From Nitrospirota bacterium (GTDB lineage Bacteria > Nitrospirota > Thermodesulfovibrionia > Thermodesulfovibrionales > Dissulfurispiraceae), in assembly GCA_015233365.1 (NCBI GenBank), contig JADFXU010000023.1:1-39356 (forward strand): a stretch of 39,356 bases of DNA. Direction: 5' to 3'. Numbering within the stretch: the first letter of the stretch is position 1; each line of letters begins with the position of its first letter. Of the stretch, positions 8,324 through 15,810 are shown in pieces. A program made the translations under genes and the position numbers. Below the pieces are notes generated by a model, which made no database searches, was not told where the DNA came from, and worked only from the letters and a program-made list of their open reading frames with translations.

Positions 8324-9150
8324 TGAGTTTGCCGGTCATGAAGGCGGAAGGACTGACAAAGATCTACGGCATCGGATGCCCCGTCTGCAGGGAATCAACA
8401 GGTCCCGGATATGAGACAAACATATGCAGGGAGTGCGGCGCTGTGGTTGCATGCGGCGATATTTCCTTCGAGCTTTATCCTGATGAGGTGCTGGGGATAG
8501 TCGGGGAGAGCGGTTCAGGCAAGAGCACACTTGTAAAACTGCTCTATTTTGACTCTGAAGCGACACATGGGGCCATTTATATAAATGATTCAGCGGACAA
8601 TGTCCTCTCGCTCAGTCCATTTCAGAAGAGACGGATCAGGAATTCCCGCATGGGCATGGTGTACCAGAATCCGCATTACGGGCTGAGGATGGAGGTGACT
8701 TCCGGAGGCAATATATCGGAACGGCTGATTATGGCCGGATGGAGAAACATCGCTGCAATGCGCGCAAGGGCCTCCTATCTGCTCCGGAAAACGGAAATCC
8801 CGGTCCTTAGGATCGACGAGCCTCCGGCGAATTTCAGCGGGGGAGAGCAGCAAAGGGTCCAGATCTCGAAGGCATTGTCGAACAATCCATCGATTCTTTT
8901 CCTGGACGAAGTTACCACAGGCCTCGACCTCTCTGTGCAGGCGAGGGTGCTTGATCTGATCAGGGCGCTGCAAAGTAATTTGCATCTGTCCGTAATCGTT
9001 GTATCACATGATCTGGGCGTTATCAGGCTGCTGACAACAAGGACAATGGTGATGAAATACGGCAGGGTTGTTGAATCGGGACTCACGGACCAGATACTGG
9101 AAGATCCTCAGCACCACTACACACAACTCCTGGTAAGCTCACAATTATAG
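8314..9150 (+). CDS. phnK: C-P lyase ABC-type subunit PhnK with Cys-rich insertion
   Basis: The product (278 aa from TTG 8314; AAGGAG at 8301-8306 suits this start, ATG 8320 is the alternative) is an ABC ATPase. It shows Walker A GESGSGKST, signature FSGGEQQRVQISKAL, Walker B ILFLDEVTTGLD and H-loop VSHDLG. PhnK binds the PhnGHIJ core and is needed for C-P lyase function in vivo; it is not a transporter ATPase. Between the first strand and Walker A (about residues 22-47) there are two CxxC pairs, GCPVC and CRECG, which look like a zinc- or metal-binding knuckle. It follows the GNAT gene with a short overlap and precedes the phosphoesterase by 8 bp. Confidence 0.9.
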   Translation: MLMMSLPVMKAEGLTKIYGIGCPVCRESTGPGYETNICRECGAVVACGDISFELYPDEVLGIVGESGSGKSTLVKLLYFDSEATHGAIYINDSADNVLSLSPFQKRRIRNSRMGMVYQNPHYGLRMEVTSGGNISERLIMAGWRNIAAMRARASYLLRKTEIPVLRIDEPPANFSGGEQQRVQISKALSNNPSILFLDEVTTGLDLSVQARVLDLIRALQSNLHLSVIVVSHDLGVIRLLTTRTMVMKYGRVVESGLTDQILEDPQHHYTQLLVSSQL

Positions 9151-9158
9151 GAGAGAAT

Positions 9159-9923
9159 ATGAGAATAGGCGTGATTTCCGATGTGCATGGCAATTATGAA
9201 GCGCTGACAGCAGTTTTGAGGGAGATAGATAAAGAGGGGGTGGACCTTATAGTCAATTCAGGCGACAACATAGGGTACTCGGCCTTCCCAAATGAATGTG
9301 TCTCTATCCTGTCGGAAAGAAATGTCGCATCAGTTATGGGCAACTATGACGATGCAGGCTCCATGCGCCGTTCTTCCCCGTGCACCCCAAAAAGTCATGC
9401 GACTTTTCGGGGTGATAGCGGGTGCGGGACAGGAGATGAGGAGACCAATCGAATACGATTTGCATCGCTCAGGTGGACACAGGAAAGAATTTCTGAGGAA
9501 ACGAGCGAATACTTGTCGTCATTGCCTGTTACATACGGATTCCGGACCGGAAACGGAAAGACCTTGATGTTCCATGGAGGCCCGGAAAACCTGACCCAAT
9601 GGATAACGGCAGACGATTATGATCTCCTCGCATCTATTGCGGAGAGAAACGATGCAAAGCTCGTCATAATGGGACATACGCATAAACCTTTCTCCAGACA
9701 GATTAAAGGCACTCTCTTCGTAAATCCCGGGGCCGTGGGCAGGCCTTTTGACGGAGACCCCAGGGCGTCTTTCGCAATTATTGATGCTGAAAGAGACCTC
9801 AGGGTGAGTTTCCGGCGCGTGGGCTATGATGTCGAAAAAAACATAAGGGCCCTCGTTGACGCGGGTCTTCCTCCTGAAATCGGAATTATGCTGAGAAACG
9901 GGAGGGATTCGCACATTGCTTAG
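9159..9923 (+). CDS. Calcineurin-like metallophosphoesterase inside the phn operon
   Basis: The 254-aa protein has the full metallophosphoesterase motif set: D8-x-H10 in SDVHGNYEAL, GD at 35-36 (NSGDNIGY), GNYDD with Asn62, His139 in MFHGGPE, and GHTH at 172-175. These residues bind two metal ions in phosphodiesterases and phosphatases of this superfamily. No signal peptide is present, so it is cytoplasmic. It lies between phnK and phnL with spacing of 8 bp and an overlap of 8 bp, so it is part of the operon. C-P lyase yields ribose 5-phosphate 1,2-cyclic phosphate, normally opened by PhnP (metallo-beta-lactamase fold), which I do not find. This enzyme is a candidate replacement. That function is inferred from context only. 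Confidence 0.88.
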   Translation: MRIGVISDVHGNYEALTAVLREIDKEGVDLIVNSGDNIGYSAFPNECVSILSERNVASVMGNYDDAGSMRRSSPCTPKSHATFRGDSGCGTGDEETNRIRFASLRWTQERISEETSEYLSSLPVTYGFRTGNGKTLMFHGGPENLTQWITADDYDLLASIAERNDAKLVIMGHTHKPFSRQIKGTLFVNPGAVGRPFDGDPRASFAIIDAERDLRVSFRRVGYDVEKNIRALVDAGLPPEIGIMLRNGRDSHIA

Positions 9924-10620
9924 AGTGGAGAATCTGTCCAAGACCTTCAATATTCACATTCTCGACAACAAGGTCATCAATGCCTTCTGCGATGTTTCAT
10001 TTCATTTGAAAAGAGGTGAGTTCCTGGGTCTTTCCGGGCCGAGCGGCTCAGGTAAAAGCACGATCCTAAAATGCATTTACCGGGCTTATTTATCGAGCGG
10101 GGGGAACATTTGGTTTGATTCGGCAGAGTACGGGAAGCTCAATATAGCGACAGCCCCGAACCATGCAATCCTCAATATCAGAAGAAGAGAGGTTGGATAT
10201 GTGTCCCAGTTTCTGAAAGTAATCCCGAGAGTGCCAGCCATCGATATCGTTGCAGAACCTCTTGTGACAAAAAGCAGGCTGTCATTGGACAAGGCCAGGA
10301 CCAGGGCTGGAGAGCTTTTGGAGAGACTGGACATTCCACCTTATCTGTTTGACGCCTATCCCTGCAGCTTTAGCGGAGGAGAACAGCAGAGGGTCAATAT
10401 AGCAAGAGCGGTAATCTGGACGCCGCGCCTGCTTCTTCTCGATGAACCCACTGCATCCCTGGACAAGGATTCAATAGCTGTTGTTACAGATTTGCTTAAA
10501 GAGCTTAAATATGAGGGGACTACCATGATAGGCATATTCCATGACCGGATCATCATTGATTCTGTAACGGACAAAAAATACGAGATGAACCAGGGGGTCA
10601 CTGTGCATGCAGCACAGTAA
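9916..10620 (+). CDS. phnL: C-P lyase ABC-type subunit PhnL
   Basis: The 234-aa ABC ATPase begins LRVENLSKTFNIHILDNKVI, as PhnL proteins do. It shows Walker A GPSGSGKST, signature FSGGEQQRVNIARAV, Walker B LLLLDEPTASLD and H-loop IFHD. The start is TTG 9916, overlapping the phosphoesterase by 8 bp, with GGGAGG about 10 nt upstream. PhnL works with PhnG, PhnH and PhnI in forming the ribose 1-phosphonate 5-triphosphate, and can associate with PhnK on the core complex. The end overlaps phnM by 14 bp. Confidence 0.92.
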   Translation: MLRVENLSKTFNIHILDNKVINAFCDVSFHLKRGEFLGLSGPSGSGKSTILKCIYRAYLSSGGNIWFDSAEYGKLNIATAPNHAILNIRRREVGYVSQFLKVIPRVPAIDIVAEPLVTKSRLSLDKARTRAGELLERLDIPPYLFDAYPCSFSGGEQQRVNIARAVIWTPRLLLLDEPTASLDKDSIAVVTDLLKELKYEGTTMIGIFHDRIIIDSVTDKKYEMNQGVTVHAAQ

Positions 10621-11770
10621 CGGACTCATAATTGAAAATGCCCGCATCGCGACCCCTGCCGGAACACTCGGTCGAAGTTCTCTGAAAGTGGAAGCCGGCA
10701 TCATATCAAAAATAAAAGAGGGGGAGATAAGGTCGGCCGGCAGGAGAATTGACGCAGACGGGAGATATATTATACCCGGATTCATCGATCTTCACAGCGA
10801 CGCGATAGAAAAGGAGATCGAGCCGAGGCCCAATACTTTTTTCCCGAAGGATGTAGCGATCTTTGAACTGGACAAAAAACTTGCGGCCTACGGGGTCACG
10901 ACGATCTTTCATGCGCTTTCTTTTGCCGAAGGGGAGATAGGTGTCCGTTCAAACGGAATGGCCGCGGACATAATAAGAGAAGTCGGCAGGCTTGCCCCGA
11001 AGTTGGGCGTGAAGACAAGGATACACGCGAGATTCGAGATTACCGATACCGGCGCTGTTCCTTATCTGGAAGTACTTCTGAATGGCGGGCAGATACATCT
11101 CCTTTCCTTTATGGACCACACCCCCGGCCAGGGCCAATATAAGGATGTCGCCTCCTTTAAAAATTATTTCGGGAGGGTCTATAAGAAAAGCGACGAGGAA
11201 CTCGACAGAATGATCGACCGGAAGCTAACTGCAAAAAAGGATAGCCGGTCCTGCGTGCAGCATGTCATAGATTTATGCGCTTCGCTCGGCGTCCCAATGG
11301 CTTCGCACGATGACGATACGCCGGAAAGAATACGGTGGCTCAGGGAAAAGAGTATAGGCATATCGGAATTTCCGGTGAATCGGGAAGCCCTGAAGACCGC
11401 CAAGGAAATGGATATTTTTACATGTCTCGGCGCCCCGAACGTTTTCAGGGGAAATTCCCAGGTAGGCAACTTGAGCGCAAGGGATGCGTTATCGGAGGGA
11501 TACGGTGATATAATTTGTTCCGATTATTCTCCGATGACAATCCTTCATGCCCTTTTTGCGATTGTAAATACCGGAATACTGCCGCTCCATGAGGCGGTAA
11601 ATATGGTGAGCCTTAATCCTGCTTCCGCAGTCGGTATTAACGGCAGGACAGGGTCCATAGAAGAGGGGAAGGAAGCGGACCTCGCCATCGTAGATGTCGC
11701 TGACGGAATTCCGCGTATACTTAGAACTTATGTATCGGGTAAGGAGGTATTTTCCGCATGTGGTTGTTAG
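10607..11770 (+). CDS. phnM: Ribose 1-(alkylphosphonate) 5-triphosphate diphosphatase PhnM
   Basis: The 387-aa amidohydrolase-superfamily protein fits PhnM. It has GFIDLHSDAIEKEIEPRPN (metal-binding Asp61-x-His63 region), MDHTPGQGQYKD, ASHDDDTPE, and CSDYSPMTILHALF near the C-terminus. It removes diphosphate from the ribose triphosphonate intermediate before PhnJ acts. The start at 10607 overlaps phnL by 14 bp and uses AGGGGG in the phnL tail as ribosome binding site. It is the last classical phn gene here; no phnN or phnP follows directly. Confidence 0.94.
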   Translation: MQHSNGLIIENARIATPAGTLGRSSLKVEAGIISKIKEGEIRSAGRRIDADGRYIIPGFIDLHSDAIEKEIEPRPNTFFPKDVAIFELDKKLAAYGVTTIFHALSFAEGEIGVRSNGMAADIIREVGRLAPKLGVKTRIHARFEITDTGAVPYLEVLLNGGQIHLLSFMDHTPGQGQYKDVASFKNYFGRVYKKSDEELDRMIDRKLTAKKDSRSCVQHVIDLCASLGVPMASHDDDTPERIRWLREKSIGISEFPVNREALKTAKEMDIFTCLGAPNVFRGNSQVGNLSARDALSEGYGDIICSDYSPMTILHALFAIVNTGILPLHEAVNMVSLNPASAVGINGRTGSIEEGKEADLAIVDVADGIPRILRTYVSGKEVFSACGC

Positions 11771-11812
11771 CCAGTATTATCAGTGAAAATGTTGTAAAGC
11801 AGTCAGGACACA

Positions 11813-12496
11813 GTGACGATGCGCAGGTTCTGGTGGACCATGGCCGGCCCTACTGATACGGCCTTTCAGGCGTGGGACAGGAAATGGATGACGGAGGAAG
11901 GCCGTGCCGGCTGGACAAGGCCTGAACAGGATGTAATCGATATTGTACCGCTTCTCAGATTGCGGAGCGTGAATACCGTGCTCGATTTGGGATGCGGCGT
12001 AGGCAGGCATTCGTTATTGTTAGCCTCCGAAGGATTTGCAGTATGTTCGCTTGACGCAAGCGCAGCAGGTTTGGAAATTGCCCGTAGTAACGCCAGGGAT
12101 GCAAAACTGCCGATTGATTTTTGCTGTTCAAAAATGACGGACCTTCCATACAGTGCGGACAACTTCGGTTATGTCCTTGCATGGAATGTGATTTATCATG
12201 GCGACCCATTTATTGTGGAGCGGTCCCTTAAAGAGATCTCGCGTGTTCTGCGCAGGGGCGGCATTTTCCAGGGCACAATGCTTTCCAAGCGAAATGTCCT
12301 CTATGGAAATGGGCGCTTGATCGCGAAAGATACATTCATAATCGACGATGATGATGAAAAGAGCCATTCGCATTATTATTGTGACTATAGCGAATTACTG
12401 GAGCTCTGGGCGGGATTCAGGGTATTTTGCGTGAGTCACAAAGAACATGATAAGCCGGGATCTTATCACTGGCATTTCAGGGCTGAAAAACTGTGA
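11813..12496 (+). CDS. Class I SAM-dependent methyltransferase, unknown substrate
   Basis: The product (up to 227 aa) has the Rossmann methyltransferase core. VLDLGCGVGRHSLLLA is motif I (about residues 56-71) and CSLDASAAGLEIA is motif II. Motif III is followed by AWNVIYHGDPFIVERSLKEISRVLRRGGIF, with the post-motif RVLRRGG typical of the family. GTG 11813, ATG 11819 and ATG 11840 are possible starts, none with a strong ribosome binding site. It lies between phnM (42 bp away) and ptxD on the same strand. The substrate cannot be told; a link to phosphonate chemistry is only suggested by position. The C-terminal HSHYYCDYSELLELW and KPGSYHWHF stretches occur in generic small-molecule methyltransferases. 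Confidence 0.85.
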   Translation: MTMRRFWWTMAGPTDTAFQAWDRKWMTEEGRAGWTRPEQDVIDIVPLLRLRSVNTVLDLGCGVGRHSLLLASEGFAVCSLDASAAGLEIARSNARDAKLPIDFCCSKMTDLPYSADNFGYVLAWNVIYHGDPFIVERSLKEISRVLRRGGIFQGTMLSKRNVLYGNGRLIAKDTFIIDDDDEKSHSHYYCDYSELLELWAGFRVFCVSHKEHDKPGSYHWHFRAEKL

Positions 12497-12505
12497 TTTT
12501 TAAAA

Positions 12506-12526
12506 ATGGACTTTTTGCGAGACCGT
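12506..12526 (+). repeat. Remnant end of the palindromic repeat element
   Basis: The 21 bases 12506-12526 (ATGGACTTTTT, then one variable base, then CGAGACCGT) match the right end of the element at 22476-22637 with one difference. The left part is not seen here. It lies 7 bp before the ptxD start. Confidence 0.65.
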
Positions 12527-12533
12527 AATCGAC

Positions 12534-13541
12534 ATGAAACCGAAAGTTGTAATTACAAATTGGGTCCATCCCGGAGTGATTGGATTTTTGAGCGGAGCAT
12601 GCGAAGTTGTGCCCAATAAAACGCGCGAGATTCTTTCGAGGGAGGAAATCGTAAGGCTGGCGAAAGACACACAGGCAATCATGGTTTTTATGCCCGATTA
12701 TATTGATGAATCTTTCCTGGACAAATGTCCGTCTTTAAAGATTGTAGGAGCTGCATTAAAGGGCTATGATAATTTTGATGTGAATGCCTGCACGAACCGG
12801 GGAATCTGGTTTTCGATTGTGCCTGACCTCCTGACAGTGCCGACCGCTGAACTTGCCATAGGTTTGCTTATCGGCATAACCCGCAAAATGCTCCAGGGCG
12901 ATTGTTCAATACGGAACCGGAATTTTCGGGGCTGGAGACCTGTTTTTTACGGCAGCGGTCTTTCCGGAAGCACACTCGGGATACCGGGCATGGGCAGTGT
13001 CGGACAGGCTATTGCGAAGAGGCTCTCATGTTTCGATATGACTATTATTTATAATGACCTGATACGACTTTCTGAGGAAAAAGAAAGGGCCCTCGATTTG
13101 CAATATGTCTCACTTGGAGAACTCTTGAGAAAAAGCGATTATGTTGTTCCCATGGTGCCGCTCAACAATGCTACAAAGCATCTGATTAATTCCGGCGCCA
13201 TAGCCAAGATGAAACAGGGGAGCTATCTTATCAACGCCTGCCGGGGTTCGGTTGTAGATGAGATGGCAGTAGCGGCTGCCCTGGAGACCGGACATCTTGC
13301 GGGATATGCTGCCGATGTCTTTGAAATGGAAGACTGGGCGCTGCGAGACCGGAGCTGCAGTATTCCGGAGAGGCTGCTTAACAACATGAGTCAGACCCTC
13401 TTTACTCCGCACCTGGGTTCAGCTGTTGATAGCGCAAGACGCGAGATATCCATGGAGGCCGCCCGCAACCAACACTACACTAGGAAACATGCCACCCACG
13501 CTGGGAACGACTTGGCTTCGCCCCGAAACATGGAGAGATAG
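12534..13541 (+). CDS. ptxD: Phosphite (phosphonate) dehydrogenase PtxD
   Basis: The 335-aa D-2-hydroxyacid dehydrogenase-family protein matches PtxD specifically. It has FMPDYID (Met53), ALKGYDNFD (Lys76), [35 protein letters not shown] (Arg237), [13 protein letters not shown] (Glu266) and FTPHLGSAV (His293). These correspond to the substrate and catalytic residues of the Pseudomonas stutzeri enzyme (Met53, Lys76, Arg237, Glu266, His292). The NAD loop is GIPGMGSVG, and Asp175 sits where Glu175 sets NAD preference. The reaction oxidises phosphite to phosphate with NAD reduction. The last 25-30 residues diverge from the family and may reflect a frameshift. The ribosome binding site is weak. 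The gene begins just after a repeat remnant, a hint of insertion behind the phn operon. Confidence 0.9.
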   Translation: MKPKVVITNWVHPGVIGFLSGACEVVPNKTREILSREEIVRLAKDTQAIMVFMPDYIDESFLDKCPSLKIVGAALKGYDNFDVNACTNRGIWFSIVPDLLTVPTAELAIGLLIGITRKMLQGDCSIRNRNFRGWRPVFYGSGLSGSTLGIPGMGSVGQAIAKRLSCFDMTIIYNDLIRLSEEKERALDLQYVSLGELLRKSDYVVPMVPLNNATKHLINSGAIAKMKQGSYLINACRGSVVDEMAVAAALETGHLAGYAADVFEMEDWALRDRSCSIPERLLNNMSQTLFTPHLGSAVDSARREISMEAARNQHYTRKHATHAGNDLASPRNMER

Positions 13542-13979
13542 GTACTTCCTGTACTCGTCGTTTTTAAAATTACCCTTGCGGTGTGGATGTCACCAAGAAG
13601 AACTCAGTGTGGCAAGCTCTCCGATTGTGTTTATTTACGGAAGAATATATCAAGAGCGACATGCCATGTACTGACTCATGAGCTTCTTATAAATAGCTAT
13701 ATAATCATATTTTATTTGATTAAAAATACACACCCGAAGTATATTTCCAAAAAACAAGATGCTGTTTAATATTGTAACGTGTTTTTATTGGCAGTCATTT
13801 GTAATGGAACTTTGCGATGAGAAGTGAGATCAAATTGACCACATTTCAAGAGGTTAAAGGTAAATCTGCACTTTTTAAAATATATTTTAACAACATAACT
13901 CTAACATTCTGCAATAAAGGAAAAAACGGAGGGATCAAGGATTTGCTAAAAGAGTCTGAAATCAAAAAAGGGGGAAAGT
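13542..13979. other. AT-rich intergenic region before the PstS-like gene
   Basis: These 438 bp hold no gene I can support. The middle part (about 13680-13780) is markedly AT-rich. A palindrome, AAAATATATTTT, lies at 13877-13888, about 90 bp before the next start. The region probably contains the promoter of the PstS-like gene. I looked for the repeated CTGTCA-type Pho box and saw no convincing match. Confidence 0.4.
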
Positions 13980-14732
13980 ATGTTTAGAACTTTATTGGTA
14001 GTTCTATTGGTGGCAGTAATGACTGGATCAACAGTATTTGCTGAAGAGGTCAGGGTGGGTGGAGGAGGCGCTTCGATAAATACTGTTTTCAAGCCGGTGA
14101 AGCCGCATTTTGAGAAGGCAACAGGACTAAATATGGCCTTATTTGAAAGCACACCCAAGAGCGGACTTATTGACCTTTTACAGGGCAAAGTGGATGTAGC
14201 TGTTGCAGCCGTATCTCTTGAAAGTATGGTGCAGGGTGTCGTCAAGGATGGCGTGAGTGTTGATGCTTCCACATTACAGCAGGTAGCTGTAGCAAAAAAC
14301 AGAACTGCAGTATTCCTTCATAAGGACATCCCTATGAAAGCCCTTCCGTCACGTTTGCTCAAGGATTTATTTACGGGCAAAGTAACGAACTGGAAAGAGA
14401 TTGGCGGCAATGATATTCCGGTGACAGTTGTTTGGGGTAAATCTACTCCCGGCCAGAATGGCTTGTTTATAAAAGAGGTTCTTGAAGGCTTGGAGGTAAC
14501 AAAAAACGCTTTTGAAGCTACCAATTATATCAGTATCAAAGAAAAAGTAGCTTCAACTCCGGGTGCCATAGGGATAGACCCGATAGGACTTGCAGACGAC
14601 TCGGTTAATATTCCTGACTCGCCGCGTGTTTATAGCCCTGTTATTATGGTAACAAAGGGTACTCCTTCAGCGGCTGTTAATAAATTGATTGACTATGTGA
14701 AGGGTGAAGGGAAAAAGTACGTTATGAAATAA
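13980..14732 (+). CDS. PstS-like phosphate/oxyanion-binding periplasmic protein
   Basis: The 250-aa product has a signal peptide (MFRTLLVVLLVAVMTGSTVFA) and a PBP-like phosphate-binding domain. Typical PstS-family stretches are VGGGGASINTVFKPVKPHFE, DLFTGKVTNWKEIGG, VVWGKSTPGQNGLFIKEVL, and TPGAIGIDPIGLAD. AAAGGGGGAAAG precedes the ATG. It is shorter than most PstS proteins, and no pstCAB follows. It is a stand-alone gene closed by its own terminator. Its place after ptxD suggests a role in sensing or binding phosphate or a related oxyanion, but this is inference. Small PstS-like proteins also occur as sensors or high-affinity scavengers. Confidence 0.85.
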   Translation: MFRTLLVVLLVAVMTGSTVFAEEVRVGGGGASINTVFKPVKPHFEKATGLNMALFESTPKSGLIDLLQGKVDVAVAAVSLESMVQGVVKDGVSVDASTLQQVAVAKNRTAVFLHKDIPMKALPSRLLKDLFTGKVTNWKEIGGNDIPVTVVWGKSTPGQNGLFIKEVLEGLEVTKNAFEATNYISIKEKVASTPGAIGIDPIGLADDSVNIPDSPRVYSPVIMVTKGTPSAAVNKLIDYVKGEGKKYVMK

Positions 14733-14762
14733 ATGGAATGATTTTTTAAAAGCGAGTCTGTT

Positions 14763-14802
14763 GCGGAAGGCTTGTGTTATACCCTCGGCCTTCCGCTTTT
14801 TT
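14763..14802 (+). terminator. Rho-independent terminator after the PstS-like gene
   Basis: A perfect 9-bp stem, GCGGAAGGC (14763-14771) and GCCTTCCGC (14788-14796), is followed at once by six T. It ends the transcript of the PstS-like gene and probably the whole phosphorus island. Confidence 0.9.
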
Positions 14803-14936
14803 ATGAAGTGGCTGAAACTGCTTTCATAAGGTGTTTACTAAAGTGTTTTATTTCGATTGCACTCCTCATGCTGCTGCGAGAATTCAAAACTTTGAGTATA
14901 GATTGTACGTCTCGGCAATTCGTACTTGTCTGACAC

Positions 14937-15224
14937 TCAACAGTTGTCGGTGAAGTGGTGCTCTATCGCTGAGAATGCCAGAGCACTTTTCTTAAGGACG
15001 GTGCTTTGCGTATAATGCTCTACAAAACATACAAAATAGGATATTGCAGGAATGCGCCCCGCTTTATAAGCGGCCCATTGTTTGCGGGCTTCTTCAGCCC
15101 ATACTCGATCAATTTCAGCGTCCGGCTTATCAAGGTCAGTCAGGATTGCGTCCAACAACCGAAGTTTTTCAACATCAGGCAAGAAATGAATCTCCGAAGC
15201 AAGCTTCTCGGCGGATTTCGTCAT
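14937..15224 (-). pseudogene. Degraded addiction-module antitoxin gene
   Basis: Residues 1-62 (MTKSAEKLASEIHFLPDVEK, LRLLDAILTDLDKPDAEIDR, VWAEEARKQWAAYKAGRIPA and ISY) fit the small antitoxin family paired with RelE/ParE toxins. In that family the chain normally ends soon after with an EEV-type helix. Here the tail from about residue 63 (FVCFVEHYTQ...) is unrelated and gives 95 aa instead of about 70-75. No RelE/ParE toxin follows on the minus strand. GAGGAGGC precedes the ATG, so the N-terminus was once a proper gene. I read it as the remains of a toxin-antitoxin pair that lost the antitoxin end and the toxin. Confidence 0.6.
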
Positions 15225-15254
15225 ATCAGTGCCTCCTCGGCCATAATAACGTGG

Positions 15255-15280
15255 ACATACTTCTTCTTAAGTATGTTTTT
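15255..15280 (+). other. AT-rich hairpin upstream of the antitoxin remnant
   Basis: ACATACTT (15255-15262) and AAGTATGT (15269-15276) form an 8-bp inverted repeat followed by a T run. It may be the operator bound by the old antitoxin or a weak + strand terminator. The position, about 30 bp upstream of the antitoxin start, favours an operator. Confidence 0.35.
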
Positions 15281-15438
15281 ATTATAATCTTTTTTGATGT
15301 ATTGTGCTCAATACAATTCCCGGAAGAACCATTAATGAAATCTCTGTGTGCGCCGGCTTAAGGCACCTACTGTCGGCTGTGGTTTCTTAAAGGGGTTTTA
15401 GGGTAGAATAGAAGTAATAAATGACAGGAGGTGCATAT

Positions 15439-15666
15439 ATGTGCCTTGCAGTACCCTCGAAAATAGTGACCATGGGTGATATGACCGCCATTGTCGATGT
15501 CTACGGTGCGCGACGTGAAGTGAGCCTGCTTCTGATGCCTGAAGAGGCTGCCATAGGCGATTACGTGCTTGTTCACGCGGGTTTTGCCATACAGAAGATT
15601 GACAGTGATGCCGCAACCGAGGCGCTGAAGTTTATAAAAGAGATTACTGACAGCGGTGATATCTGA
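15439..15666 (+). CDS. hypC: Hydrogenase maturation chaperone HypC/HupF
   Basis: The 75-aa protein begins MCLAVPSKIV, the HypC signature. The start is set at 15439, not at the in-frame upstream codon, because the essential Cys2 must follow the initiator Met, and AGGAGGT lies at a good distance. The middle VDVYGARREVSLLLMPE and GDYVLVHAGFAIQKID are typical of the family. HypC carries the iron-cyanide-CO precursor with HypD to the large subunit of [NiFe] hydrogenase. No other hyp or hydrogenase gene is present, so it acts with genes elsewhere. Its presence indicates [NiFe] hydrogenase in this organism. Confidence 0.93.
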   Translation: MCLAVPSKIVTMGDMTAIVDVYGARREVSLLLMPEEAAIGDYVLVHAGFAIQKIDSDAATEALKFIKEITDSGDI

Positions 15667-15737
15667 CCTTTCCTTAATATCCGACTCAGCGTTACGTCAT
15701 CCACAAATATGACTCACGTCTATCCGACACCGGTTGC

Positions 15738-15765
15738 TTGACAACTTTCTAAAGAATGGTAACAT
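15738..15765 (+). promoter_or_regulatory. Predicted sigma-70-type promoter for the universal stress genes
   Basis: TTGACA (15738-15743), 16 bp, then TAACAT (15760-15765), about 45 bp before the first usp start. The -35 box is perfect and the -10 acceptable. Confidence 0.5.
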
Positions 15766-15810
15766 TTCAGTAGGAACTGTGGACAAATAACTTGAATCCG
15801 GGAGGAGACA

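Noticed and set aside
13581..13769. Short + strand frames after ptxD
   Set aside because: They lie in AT-rich DNA, have no ribosome binding site and no recognisable protein pattern.
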